A stretch of DNA of 64,000 nucleotides from Calothrix sp. FI2-JRJ7 (GTDB taxonomy: Bacteria > Cyanobacteriota > Cyanobacteriia > Cyanobacteriales > Nostocaceae): the NCBI GenBank assembly GCA_019359675.1, contig JAHHGX010000091.1:124001-188000 (forward strand), in the 5' to 3' direction. Of the stretch, positions 17,318-25,728 are shown piece after piece (the stretch's first letter is position 1; each line of letters starts with the position of its first letter). The notes below the pieces were generated by a model. It did no database searches. It was not told where the DNA came from and saw nothing but the letters and a program-made list of their open reading frames with translations. Both the position numbers and the translations under genes were made by a program.

Positions 17318-17354
17318 TCATAAATAAGTCTTAAATATATAACAGAGGTTAAAA

Positions 17355-17570
17355 ATGTTTCGGCGCATTGAGTTTCAACCCAAAGTCCAAAATGGGTTAA
17401 TCCAAGTTCCCGATGAGTATAAACAAGAACTTAATAAATTAGACGATATTAAAGTTATAATTTTGGTGAACAATAAATCACATAAACAAAAAGATATTAT
17501 TGATGAGTTAACAGAAAACCCCGTTCCAGTTGATGGTTTTCTTAGTAGCGAAGAAGTTTACAGTAAATAG
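17355..17570 (+). CDS. Small antitoxin-like protein
   Basis: A 71-residue protein, MFRRIEFQPKVQNGLIQVPDEYKQEL. The N-terminal pattern (aromatic and basic residues, then NGLIQVPDEY) resembles short AbrB-like or related cyanobacterial antitoxins that precede PIN toxins, and the end has the acidic DELTENP...EEVYSK. No toxin gene follows; the next feature is a family A repeat. It may be an orphan antitoxin or a third member of the preceding operon, 37 bases downstream. Function is uncertain. Confidence 0.55.
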   Translation: MFRRIEFQPKVQNGLIQVPDEYKQELNKLDDIKVIILVNNKSHKQKDIIDELTENPVPVDGFLSSEEVYSK

Positions 17571-17676
17571 TTATGACTAATGGTTATTTGTGCTTTCCTA
17601 CTTAGGTTTGATTTAAACTCGGCGCCTTTAAAAGCACTCACTATCAGAACTTACGATACTATTACAATTATAAGTT

Positions 17677-17738
17677 GGTGCGTGACGCTACAAGTCTTAT
17701 AACTACGTTGAAATCTTTTCATAGCGTCACGCACCCTA
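17677..17738. repeat. TGCGTGACGC palindromic element (family A)
   Basis: GGTGCGTGACGCTA and TAGCGTCACGCACC are perfect 14-bp arms around a loop of about 34 bases. The loop differs from the copies at 6668 and 10495. It lies upstream of the first P450 gene. Confidence 0.8.
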
Positions 17739-17823
17739 CTATTTATAAATATTTCAACAAAACTTAATAATTGATTTGGAGTTTCAATGGCACAACAGAA
17801 GTAATACTTCTCTACATACAAGT

Positions 17824-19161
17824 ATGAAACTTCCAAACGGTCCTCAAACTCCTGCAATTGTACAAATGCTTCAATGGGTTGCTACTCCCATGTGGTTTAT
17901 GGAAGATTGTGCAAAGCGTTATGGTGATATTTTTACGATACAGTTAAATATGCCACTTGTATTGGTTAGTAACCCGCAAGCGCTACAGCAAATTTTAACA
18001 GGTGATGCTAAAGAATTTGCGGCGCCTAGCAATTTAAATTCGCTGTTTGAACCACTTCTAGGCAAAAATTCTGTAATTACAGTTAGCGGTGAAACGCATA
18101 AACGTCAGCGACAGTTATTAACACCACCTTTTCACGGTGAACGGATGCATAATTATGCTCAAACTATTAGGAATATTACTCAAGAAGTTATTAAAAGTTG
18201 GCAAGTTTCGGAAGTTGTTTGTATTCGTTCGGCGATGCAAACTATAACTTTACGGGTGATAATGCAAGCTGTATTTGGATTATATAACTCTGAGCGTGCA
18301 GTTGAACTTGAACGGGTTATTAGCATTATCATGGATGCTGGTGGAAGTTCACCTTTACGCGCGCTTATGTTATATTACCCTGCTCTGCAACGCGATTTGG
18401 GTAAATTAACACCCTGGGGGATTTTTTTACGGCGCCGTGAAATGGTAGATAAGTTAATATACGCCGAAATTGCCGAACGTCGAGAAAACCCTGACCCATC
18501 ACGTACTGATATTTTAAGTTTATTAATGGCAGCGCGCGATGAAAACGGGGAACCGATGGCTGATGTAGAATTACGTGATGAGTTAATGACATTGTTAAGT
18601 GCTGGACATGAAACTACTGCAACAGCTTTAACTTGGGCATTTTATTGGATACATAAAACACCATCGGTACGTTATAAGTTATTAGCTGAACTTGATGGTT
18701 TGGATAATATGGACTTTAATGCTGTTAATAAGCTGCCGTATTTGAGTGCTGTTTGTAACGAAACTCTACGAATTTATCCTGTAGGAATGCTGACTTTTCC
18801 ACGCGAGGTTAGAGAACCAGTTAATTTGTGCGGCTATGATTTAGAACCTGGTTCCTATATTATGGGTTCGATTTATTTAACTCATCAGCGTGAGGATATA
18901 TATCCAGAAGCGAAACAATTTAGTCCAGAAAGATTTTTGGAGAAACAATTTTCACAATATGAGTTTTTACCTTTTGGTGGTGGTGTACGTCGATGTATTG
19001 GTAATGCTTTTGCAATGTTAGAAATGAAAGTTGTGTTAGCTACGGTTATGAAGTTGGTAGAGTTGGAGCTTGTTACTACTGAGGATGTTAGACCACGACG
19101 ACGCGGTTTGGTAACGGGTCCGAATCGAGTTATAAATATGAGTGTTAAAGGTACAGCGTAA
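17824..19161 (+). CDS. Cytochrome P450 (CYP110-like)
   Basis: A 445-residue heme monooxygenase with the usual signatures: the I-helix oxygen-binding motif AGHETTATAL, the K-helix ETLRIYP (ExxR), and the heme-cysteine loop PFGGGVRRCIGNAFAM. The N-terminus MKLPNGPQTPAIVQMLQW is proline-rich without a membrane anchor, as in soluble cyanobacterial CYP110 proteins that hydroxylate fatty acids or terpenes. I chose the ATG at 17824; an upstream TTG at 17776 is less likely. Two related P450s (one deleted) follow on the same strand, so this is a tandem array. Confidence 0.9.
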   Translation: MKLPNGPQTPAIVQMLQWVATPMWFMEDCAKRYGDIFTIQLNMPLVLVSNPQALQQILTGDAKEFAAPSNLNSLFEPLLGKNSVITVSGETHKRQRQLLTPPFHGERMHNYAQTIRNITQEVIKSWQVSEVVCIRSAMQTITLRVIMQAVFGLYNSERAVELERVISIIMDAGGSSPLRALMLYYPALQRDLGKLTPWGIFLRRREMVDKLIYAEIAERRENPDPSRTDILSLLMAARDENGEPMADVELRDELMTLLSAGHETTATALTWAFYWIHKTPSVRYKLLAELDGLDNMDFNAVNKLPYLSAVCNETLRIYPVGMLTFPREVREPVNLCGYDLEPGSYIMGSIYLTHQREDIYPEAKQFSPERFLEKQFSQYEFLPFGGGVRRCIGNAFAMLEMKVVLATVMKLVELELVTTEDVRPRRRGLVTGPNRVINMSVKGTA

Positions 19162-19195
19162 AATTAGTAATGTCGGTTCTATTTATAAACCAGAT

Positions 19196-19612
19196 ATGCA
19201 TTTACCACCTACACCTCGTACTCCTGGCGCCATAGAATTGTTACGTTGGATATTTACACCAATGTCATATATGGACGAATGCGCTTCTGCGTATGGTGAT
19301 ATTTATAGTTTAAATGTACGTCCTGATTACCCGACTGTTTTTATTAGTCAAGATTTATACCCAAATCCAGAGCAATTTAAACCCGAAAGATTTTTAGAAC
19401 GACAATATTCAGCTTATGAATTTTTACCATTTGGTGGAGGTGCCAGACGTTGTATTGGGCTAGCATTTGCTCAGTTTGAAATGAAACTAGTACTAGCAAG
19501 AATCCTTACATCAGTACAATTAGAACTAGTCACAAAAACCAAAGTAAACGCCAAACGTCGAGGTTTAGTTTCCGCTCCCGACCGCCCAATCTATATTAAT
19601 AGGTTATCATAG
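19196..19612 (+). pseudogene. Cytochrome P450 with large internal in-frame deletion
   Basis: The first 46 or so residues, MHLPPTPRTPGAIELLRW to YPTVFISQ, match a P450 N-terminus. The sequence then jumps directly to DLYPNPEQFKPERFLERQYS and PFGGGARRCIGLAFAQF, the C-terminal heme-binding loop. About 300 residues are missing, including the I helix and ExxR motif. The frame is kept, giving 138 codons. It cannot be a working P450 because the oxygen-activating core is absent, yet the reading frame has not decayed. It begins about 35 bases after the upstream P450 gene. Confidence 0.85.
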
Positions 19613-19659
19613 TCGTTGACGTTGGAACAATCAGAATAGACTTGGTATTCAAACCTGCC

Positions 19660-19987
19660 CTACAAATGTTTTTGTCTTTTGGGTAAATATAAGTTATGCT
19701 TTTCAACGATACCACCTATTTCATAAATCGTAATTTGTTCTTTAATTCCCTTCGGTTGTACTTGCATTTCTCCATCGACCCGCACTATTTCTTTTAGTGG
19801 TTGCAGGTATCAGCGGAAATCAAAATTTGTCCGCCTGCTGTGTACTTTTCGATACGAGCAGTTAAGTTCACGTTACTACCTATCACTGTATATTTAGCAT
19901 ACTTTTGGGAGCTAATATTTCCAGCAATAACGGCGCCTGTATGTATACCAATACCCATTGCCAAAGATGGAAATCCTAAAGGAACGA
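19660..19987 (-). pseudogene. Remnant of an adenylate/guanylate cyclase catalytic domain
   Basis: On the minus strand MGIGIHTGAVIAGNISSQKY and YTVIGSNVNLTARIEKYTAG are class III cyclase catalytic-domain motifs. They continue, after a frameshift near 19800, as LQPLKEIVRVDGEMQVQPKG and a stop at 19660. The N-terminal part of the domain and any sensor domain are missing; the homology is cut off near 19987, where an unrelated remnant on the other strand begins. Confidence 0.75.
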
Positions 19988-20077
19988 TTGCGTATATTAG
20001 ATATGACACAACCAATTGAGTTGAGTCATATATATACAGATATCAATATATTAATCAGACCTCATCTGAAAATATAG
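19985..20077 (+). pseudogene. Short remnant of a NACHT-domain protein
   Basis: The plus strand encodes LRILDMTQPIELSHIYTDIN and then a stop at 20075. This phrase (RIL-M-QPI-L--IYTDVNIL) is a motif I recognise from the segment preceding the P-loop in cyanobacterial NACHT ATPases. Only about 30 residues are left. It abuts the cyclase remnant back to back. Confidence 0.5.
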
Positions 20078-20259
20078 ACACACTGTCACAACAAGTTGCT
20101 TATCTTCTTTCTGATAACCATCAAGCATTACCTTTATCGGAAACAATCCTCAGAATTGGTGATTCAGGGCACCACAACTTTATAAAACTAACTTTTAACA
20201 GAAACAACGATACTTCGTGGGAAAGACGTAATCTTGATGGTGCTTTTTTAGGATTGTAA
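20078..20259 (+). pseudogene. Unidentified open fragment without start
   Basis: A frame without a start codon runs to a TAA at 20257 and encodes SDNHQALPLSETILRIGDSG and NRNNDTSWERRNLDGAFLGL near its end. The composition is protein-like. I do not recognise the family. It is most likely the C-terminal scrap of a deleted gene, lying next to two other remnants. Confidence 0.35.
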
Positions 20260-20287
20260 GCGTTGTTATATGTAGAAGTATAAAATA

Positions 20288-21088
20288 ATGAATTCATCAA
20301 TTATACCCTTGGCTGTTGTAACAGGCGCCTCTAATGGTATAGGTTACGAGCTTGCGAAACAGTTCGCTCGAAATGGCTTTGATTTGCTGATTACTGCGAC
20401 AGGTTCAAATATAGAAGAAGTTGCAAAAGAAATCGCTCAAACTTCAAAAGCCGAAATTGAGACGGTGCAAGCTGACCTTGCGGCTTATGAAGGTGTTGAG
20501 ACTCTTTATAACAAAATAAAATCTCTTAACCGACCTGTGGATGCTATCGCTATTAATGCAGGTGTCGGTGTTGGTGGTGATTTTGCACGCGAGACTGATT
20601 TACAGGATGAACTTAATCTTATCAACCTCAACGTTGTATCGTCTGTTCATCTTGCCAAAAGAGTGGTAAAGGATATGCTCGAACGTGGCAAAGGTAAAAT
20701 TCTCTTTACTTCATCGATTGCTGCTATAATGCCGGGGCCATTCGAGGCAGTTTACGCAGCTTCTAAAGCGTTTATACAATCCTTCTCACTGTCCCTACGT
20801 AATGAGTTGAAAGATACAGGTATAACTGTTACAGCGCTTCAGCCTGGACCTACGGGCACCAACTTTTTCCACCGTGCGGATATGGACGATACAAAGGCAG
20901 GTGCAGGTCCAAAGGATGACCCTGCCGAAGTCGCAAAACAAGGATTTGAGGCTTTAATGGCTGGTAAAGAAAGTGTTGTTGCTGGTTCAATTATGACAAA
21001 AATTCAAGGCGCAGTTGCTAAGGTTCTACCCGATGGCGCTAAAACTGAAATGCACCGTCAGATAGCTGAACCAGGTTCCGCTAATTAA
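20288..21088 (+). CDS. Short-chain dehydrogenase/reductase (SDR)
   Basis: A 266-residue classical SDR. The NAD(P) motif is VTGASNGIGYELAKQFA (TGxxxGIG), NAG is at INAGVGVGG, and the catalytic serine/tyrosine/lysine are in FTSSIAAIMPG and YAASKAFIQSF. Substrate unknown. It lies between P450 genes and might reduce or oxidise a P450 product (inference). The stop is followed at once by a GGCGCC site and family B hairpins. Confidence 0.88.
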   Translation: MNSSIIPLAVVTGASNGIGYELAKQFARNGFDLLITATGSNIEEVAKEIAQTSKAEIETVQADLAAYEGVETLYNKIKSLNRPVDAIAINAGVGVGGDFARETDLQDELNLINLNVVSSVHLAKRVVKDMLERGKGKILFTSSIAAIMPGPFEAVYAASKAFIQSFSLSLRNELKDTGITVTALQPGPTGTNFFHRADMDDTKAGAGPKDDPAEVAKQGFEALMAGKESVVAGSIMTKIQGAVAKVLPDGAKTEMHRQIAEPGSAN

Positions 21089-21123
21089 ACAGGCGCCTGC
21101 TTAATATAAGTATGAAGGAATAA

Positions 21124-21215
21124 TCTTGTGGGATAATCTTGTGGGGTGGGCAGGAAAGCCCACCCTTAATTTTTGACAGACCTGCCCTTAATTTGTAACA
21201 GTTCGTATGCCTGTT
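21124..21215. terminator. GGGTGGGC...GCCCACCC hairpin with T run (family B) and satellite repeats
   Basis: GGGTGGGC at 21144-21151 pairs with GCCCACCC at 21158-21165 across a 6-nt loop, followed by TTAATTTTTG. This is a good intrinsic terminator for the SDR gene. It is flanked by repeated CTTGTGG and CCTGTTCCACAAG strings seen at other family B sites. Confidence 0.7.
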
Positions 21216-21245
21216 CCACAAGGGAATTAATTCAATTTTATTAAA

Positions 21246-22589
21246 ATGACTTCTTTAGTACAAACTATTCAATTAATCGCTAACCCTACCAAATTTCTAG
21301 ATAAAAGCGCAGCTAAATATGGCGATACCTTTACAATGCGCGTACTAGGTATAAACTCGCCACCTGTTGTATTTTTTAGTCATCCGCAAGCTATATCTGA
21401 ATGTTTCGCTATTCCCGCACAGAAATTAGACTTTAAAAAAGCAACCCACGTCTTTAAACCATTATTCGGCGCCAATTCGATTGTCCTCCAAGAAGGTCTA
21501 CAGCACAACCGTCAGCGTAGTTTACTAATGCCGCCTTTTCACGGGGATCGAATGAAGTCTTATGGTGACACGATATATAGTATTACTCAAGATGTCACTA
21601 AAAGCTGGCGGGTAGGTCAAGTTGTGTCAATGCAGCATGTAATGCCCAATATTACTTTACAAATTATACTACAAGTAGTATTTGGTATTAGTCCAGGCGA
21701 AAGGTATCAAAAGCTTAAACAACTTCTCAGTGCTTTGTTAGATGATATTACTACACCTTGGTACTCTAGCTTATTTTTCTTTCCACCGCTACAACAAGAC
21801 TTAGGCGCTTGGAGTCCTTGGGGAAATTATCTCAAGCGTAAGCAAGATATAGATAATCTTGTCTATGCTGAAATTTCAGAAAGACGACACGTACAAGATG
21901 ATTCGCTAACTGATATTTTAAGCTTATTAATGTCCGCACGCGATGAAGACGGGCAAGCGATGAGCGATGAAGAATTAAAAGACCAGTTAATATCGCTTTT
22001 ACTTTTAGGATATGAAACAACTGCTGGTGTTTTACAGTGGCTATTTTATCTAATTCACGCACATCCACATGTTAAAGATAAAATTATTGATGAATTAAAA
22101 AATTTAAAAGAACCAGACCCGACTAAGCTGCCGTATCTTTCTGCTGTTTGTCAAGAAACAATGCGACTCCACCCTATAGCATTAATTTGTACTCCACGCA
22201 TGACAAAAGAAACAGTAGAAATAAGTGGTGTTGAATATGCAACTGGTACTGTTTTAGTTCCTTGTATTCATTTAGCGCATCATCGTAGTGAAACTTACAC
22301 AGAACCAGAGAAGTTTATTCCTGATAGATTTTTAAATCAAAAGTATTCTGCAACCGAGTATTTACCTTTTGGAGGTGGGTATCGAGGATGTGTTGGTTCT
22401 GCTTTTTCTATGTATGAATTGAAGCTAGTAGTCGCACGTATTTTATCTCAATTTGAACTTGAACTTGTTGATAGGCGCCCTGTTAAACCAGTACGTCGCG
22501 GTATTACTATTGTTCCATCTTCAGGTGTACCAATGAAAGTAAAACAAGTAAACTCTTGTGGAGCGGGCATCGCAAGCCCCGCCCCTTAA
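21246..22589 (+). CDS. Cytochrome P450 (CYP110-like)
   Basis: A 447-residue P450 with I-helix LLGYETTAGVLQW (Gly-Tyr-Glu-Thr-Thr instead of the usual Ala-Gly-His/Asp-Thr), ExxR in CQETMRLHP and heme loop PFGGGYRGCVGSAFSM. The N-terminus begins MTSLVQTIQLIANPTKFLDK without a membrane anchor. It is related to the P450 at 17824 but clearly diverged. The last 12 or so residues (NSCGAGIASPAP) and the TAA are encoded by a family B hairpin, so the natural C-terminus has been replaced. Substrate unknown. Confidence 0.88.
   Translation: MTSLVQTIQLIANPTKFLDKSAAKYGDTFTMRVLGINSPPVVFFSHPQAISECFAIPAQKLDFKKATHVFKPLFGANSIVLQEGLQHNRQRSLLMPPFHGDRMKSYGDTIYSITQDVTKSWRVGQVVSMQHVMPNITLQIILQVVFGISPGERYQKLKQLLSALLDDITTPWYSSLFFFPPLQQDLGAWSPWGNYLKRKQDIDNLVYAEISERRHVQDDSLTDILSLLMSARDEDGQAMSDEELKDQLISLLLLGYETTAGVLQWLFYLIHAHPHVKDKIIDELKNLKEPDPTKLPYLSAVCQETMRLHPIALICTPRMTKETVEISGVEYATGTVLVPCIHLAHHRSETYTEPEKFIPDRFLNQKYSATEYLPFGGGYRGCVGSAFSMYELKLVVARILSQFELELVDRRPVKPVRRGITIVPSSGVPMKVKQVNSCGAGIASPAP
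22556..22589. repeat. GTGGAGCGGGC...GCCCCGCCCC hairpin inside a gene end (family B)
   Basis: CTTGTGGAGCGGGCATCGCA followed by AGCCCCGCCCCTT forms a GCGGGC/GCCCCGC hairpin that lies in frame at the end of the P450 coding region and supplies its last codons. CAGGCAGGGATGCCTGTTCC follows, a related string that recurs at 32511 and elsewhere. Confidence 0.75.
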
Positions 22590-22776
22590 CCTAAAAGACA
22601 CAGGCAGGGATGCCTGTTCCACAAGATAATTATTGCCTGTTCCACAATGTTAAAATAAGGCGCCTTCTATCAATTGGTAGAATAAACGAAATTAGATATT
22701 ACCTTCGCAATATAGATTAATTTTTATTTCCTAGCGTCTAGATTTACAGAACTGACGAAACCTTGAGGGTAAAATT

Positions 22777-23538
22777 GTGCAAACTGAACAAAATCTAGAA
22801 GGAACGCTAGTCTCCAAAGCGATTGAAACAAGTGTGGGTCTTGCGTTTGATAATGTTGATGAAATTGACGTTGATATCCAAACTGATATATTGAAACTTC
22901 TTCAAGGACAAGTTGATGGAGTCGGGGTACAGGGACAGGGTTTGGAAATGCAAGGTGTTCGCATACAAGAACTTCAGTTGCAAACCGATACTGTTTCAGT
23001 TAATCCTTTAAACGCTGTTTTTGGTAAAGTCGAATTTGACCAACCTGTTAATGCTAATGCCCGTGTGGTATTGACCGAGGATGATTTAAACCGTGCGATG
23101 ACTACTGACTGGGTTCGTAGCTTCCTACAAAAGGGACTTGCTTTAGACTTAAACGGTGATACCGTTACTTTTAAACCCCAACTTATCCGTCTTCATTTAC
23201 CTGAAGCTAATAAAATAAAGGTTGTCGGTAAAATTTTACTTGAACAAGCAGGCGCCACACGCCCATTAACGTTTCAATCTATTATTTGTCCTCGTACTGA
23301 AACCTCACCAATTATACTCGAAAGCTTTGTATGTGCTGAAAATGAAGGTGTTACCCTTGATTTCGTCACAGCTTTGATTAAAAAACTTAAAGAATTAACA
23401 GAAGCACCTTATCTAGAAATGGGCGGGACTGCTTTTCGTGTTAAAAAGATGGAGGTAGAAAAAGGTACTATGACATTAATGGTACAAGTGCATTTACGTA
23501 AAATCCCTTCGTCTAACAAAGTAGAATCATGCAACTAA
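22777..23538 (+). CDS. LmeA/DUF2993-family phospholipid-binding protein
   Basis: A 253-residue protein of the cyanobacterial DUF2993 type, related to the lipid-binding LmeA. Its pattern includes NVDEIDVDIQTDILKLLQGQ, VDGVGVQGQGLEMQGVRIQEL, VSVNPLNAVFGKVEFDQPV and VLTEDDLNRAM. It probably sits at a membrane surface. The start is GTG at 22777. Its stop overlaps the epimerase start by 10 bases, so it heads a three-gene operon. A paralogue lies at 40069-40803. Confidence 0.85.
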   Translation: MQTEQNLEGTLVSKAIETSVGLAFDNVDEIDVDIQTDILKLLQGQVDGVGVQGQGLEMQGVRIQELQLQTDTVSVNPLNAVFGKVEFDQPVNANARVVLTEDDLNRAMTTDWVRSFLQKGLALDLNGDTVTFKPQLIRLHLPEANKIKVVGKILLEQAGATRPLTFQSIICPRTETSPIILESFVCAENEGVTLDFVTALIKKLKELTEAPYLEMGGTAFRVKKMEVEKGTMTLMVQVHLRKIPSSNKVESCN

Positions 23539-24581
23539 ATGTAAAATTATTTACCCTCACAAAACGTTTTCCGCTCAAAATTAGTTATGGTACAACGGCG
23601 CAGACAACGAATGTATGGGTAAAGATTTTACACAATGGTATTGAAGGGTGGGGTGAAGCATCACCGTTTAGTGCGGGAGGTGGTGCTTTAACTACCGAAA
23701 TGATTTACTCTTCTTTACTTAAGCTGGCACCAACTTTAGAAAAATTCACTCCCTATGAGCGTCACCGTATAGAACAAGTTTTAATTGAAGCTAATATTAT
23801 CAGCCCAGTACGTGCGGCAATAGATATCGCTTTACACGACTGGTTTGGCAAAAGTGTTAATTTACCCCTTTGGAAAATATGGGGTTTAGATAGAAATACG
23901 ATTGTTCCCACTTCTGTAACGATTGGTATAAATACACCTGATGGTGCAAAAGAACGAGTAAAAAAATGGCTGGAATACGCTGATATTAAGGTTTTAAAAG
24001 TAAAGCTTGGTAGCATTGAAGGTATCGAAGCTGACAAACAAATGTTACTGGCTGTACAAGATTCGGCGCCAAATCTTGAGATATTTGTCGATGCCAACGG
24101 TGGTTGGAGTTTGGAGAATGCCATTACAATGGGTAAATGGCTAGCAGATTTAAATATTAAGTATATTGAACAACCCTTAGCAAAAGGAAAAGAGGCAGAA
24201 TTATCGGAATTGAAAGCTAAACAGCCATTGCCGATATTTTTAGACGAAAGTTGTTTTATAAGTCAAGATGTTCCAGACTTGGCAAACAGCATCGATGGTA
24301 TTAATATCAAGCTGATGAAGTCGGGTGGCTTAACCGAGGCAATACGGATGATACATGTAGCACGCGCCTATGAATTGCAAGTTATGTTAGGTTGTTATTC
24401 AGATAGCGCATTAACAAATACTGCTGCTGCACAAATTTCTCCGTTAGCAGACTATCTAGATTTAGACAGTCATCTTAATCTTATAGATGACCCTTTTTGT
24501 GGTGCGGTTCTACAATCTGGGCGCCTGTTTCCTAATGATTTACCAGGTTTGGGGGTAGAATATCGTGCGGTTAGCGCTTAA
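23529..24581 (+). CDS. Enolase-superfamily dipeptide epimerase / DgcA-like racemase
   Basis: A 350-residue muconate-lactonising-type enolase-superfamily enzyme. The catalytic KxK is KVLKVKLG (about 158), the metal ligands are in VDANGGW, EQPL and FLDES, and the second-side lysine is in NIKLMKSGG. This pattern fits L-Ala-D/L-Glu epimerases and the N-acetyl-glutamate racemase DgcA. Followed with a 17-base overlap by a DUF1611 gene, the DgcN-type partner, which supports a role in D-glutamate or peptidoglycan-peptide recycling (inference). Confidence 0.87.
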   Translation: MQLNVKLFTLTKRFPLKISYGTTAQTTNVWVKILHNGIEGWGEASPFSAGGGALTTEMIYSSLLKLAPTLEKFTPYERHRIEQVLIEANIISPVRAAIDIALHDWFGKSVNLPLWKIWGLDRNTIVPTSVTIGINTPDGAKERVKKWLEYADIKVLKVKLGSIEGIEADKQMLLAVQDSAPNLEIFVDANGGWSLENAITMGKWLADLNIKYIEQPLAKGKEAELSELKAKQPLPIFLDESCFISQDVPDLANSIDGINIKLMKSGGLTEAIRMIHVARAYELQVMLGCYSDSALTNTAAAQISPLADYLDLDSHLNLIDDPFCGAVLQSGRLFPNDLPGLGVEYRAVSA

Positions 24582-25605
24582 TCAAAGGGTTGCAATTCTT
24601 TTACACGGTGGAATTACTGGAACGATTGGAAAAACTGGGCTGTCGCTCTTGCGATATAGCGAAGCTCCAATAGTTGCCGCAATTGATAAAGAATCTGTTG
24701 GTAAATCAATAGTTGAGTTAACGGGTATTAAGCGCGATGTACCGATAGTCGCTTCGGTGGCAGAGTCTTTGAAATATCGACCCGAAGTTTTAGTCATTGC
24801 TATTGCTCCTAAAGGTGGCGCCTTGCCTGATGATTATTGGCACGAATTAAAAGATGCCATCAAAGCAGGAATGTCTATAGTTAATGGGTTGCATACTCCT
24901 TTAGAAAATATCCCCGAACTCAAAGCACTCCTCAAACCTGGTCAGCTAATTTGGGATGTGCGAAAAGAGCCATCTAATTTAGGTATAGGAACAGCACAAG
25001 CACGCAATTTACCTTGCCGTCGTGTATTAACTATTGGCACTGATATGGCTGTAGGCAAAATGTCTACTAGTATAGAATTACACCATGCATCTCGATTAAG
25101 AGGATGGCGTTCTAAATTTTTAGCAACCGGGCAAACTGGGTTAATGCTCGAAGGTGACGGAGTTCCTTTAGATGCAATACGGGTAGACTATGCAGCCGGC
25201 GCCGTTGAACAAATGGTAATGCGATATGGAAAAAGCTATGATATTTTGCACATCGAAGGACAAGGTTCGCTATTACATCCAGCATCAACAGCAACATTAC
25301 CTTTAATACGTGGCTCACAGCCAACACAAATGATTCTCGTACATCGGGCAGGGCAAACCGAAGTAATGGAAGGTATACCTATTCCTCCGTTGAACGAAGT
25401 TATCAAGCTGTACGAAATAGTCGCAAAAGGTGCTGGAGCATTTACAGGCGCCTCTGTTGTAGGTGTTGCTTTGAATACAGCACATCTAGATGAAGCCACA
25501 GCTAAACAAGAAATAGCTAAAGTTCAAACAGAAACTGGTTTACCTTGTACTGATGTAATTAGATATGGTGGTGCTAAGTTATTAGATGCCGTGATGCGAA
25601 GTTAG
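24565..25605 (+). CDS. DUF1611 (DgcN-like) protein with P-loop-like domain
   Basis: A 346-residue DUF1611 protein. The N-terminal Rossmann-like part is VAILLHGGITGTIGKTGLSLL. The C-terminal nucleotide-binding part has VLTIGTDMAVGKMSTSIEL (P-loop-like) and HIEGQGSLLHPAS. DgcN in marine bacteria is a D-glutamate N-acetyltransferase acting with DgcA; transfer of this role here is inference. Start is GTG at 24565, inside the upstream gene. The TAG stop at 25603 overlaps the first arm of a family C repeat. Confidence 0.85.
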   Translation: MRLALNQRVAILLHGGITGTIGKTGLSLLRYSEAPIVAAIDKESVGKSIVELTGIKRDVPIVASVAESLKYRPEVLVIAIAPKGGALPDDYWHELKDAIKAGMSIVNGLHTPLENIPELKALLKPGQLIWDVRKEPSNLGIGTAQARNLPCRRVLTIGTDMAVGKMSTSIELHHASRLRGWRSKFLATGQTGLMLEGDGVPLDAIRVDYAAGAVEQMVMRYGKSYDILHIEGQGSLLHPASTATLPLIRGSQPTQMILVHRAGQTEVMEGIPIPPLNEVIKLYEIVAKGAGAFTGASVVGVALNTAHLDEATAKQEIAKVQTETGLPCTDVIRYGGAKLLDAVMRS

Positions 25606-25670
25606 AAACCGGGTTTCTACGCAAAATCGTTATTGATATTATAATATATCAACGAAGAAACCCGGTTTCT
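25604..25670. repeat. AGAAACCGGGTTTCT inverted pair (family C)
   Basis: AGAAACCGGGTTTCT at 25604-25618 and its reverse complement AGAAACCCGGTTTCT at 25656-25670 flank a 37-base AT-rich loop. Each arm is itself nearly palindromic. Other copies are at 27987-28053, 32526-32592, 39992-40058, 51905-51919 and 56443-56479. Confidence 0.85.
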
Positions 25671-25728
25671 CAGGTGTTTTTATAGCTACACCATAAGTTA
25701 GAGATAGTGAACCTACTGAGTTTCTATA

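Noticed and set aside
17776-17823. TTG start of the first P450 48 bases upstream
   Set aside because: The added residues are not P450-like; the ATG at 17824 follows the family pattern MKLPNGPQTP.
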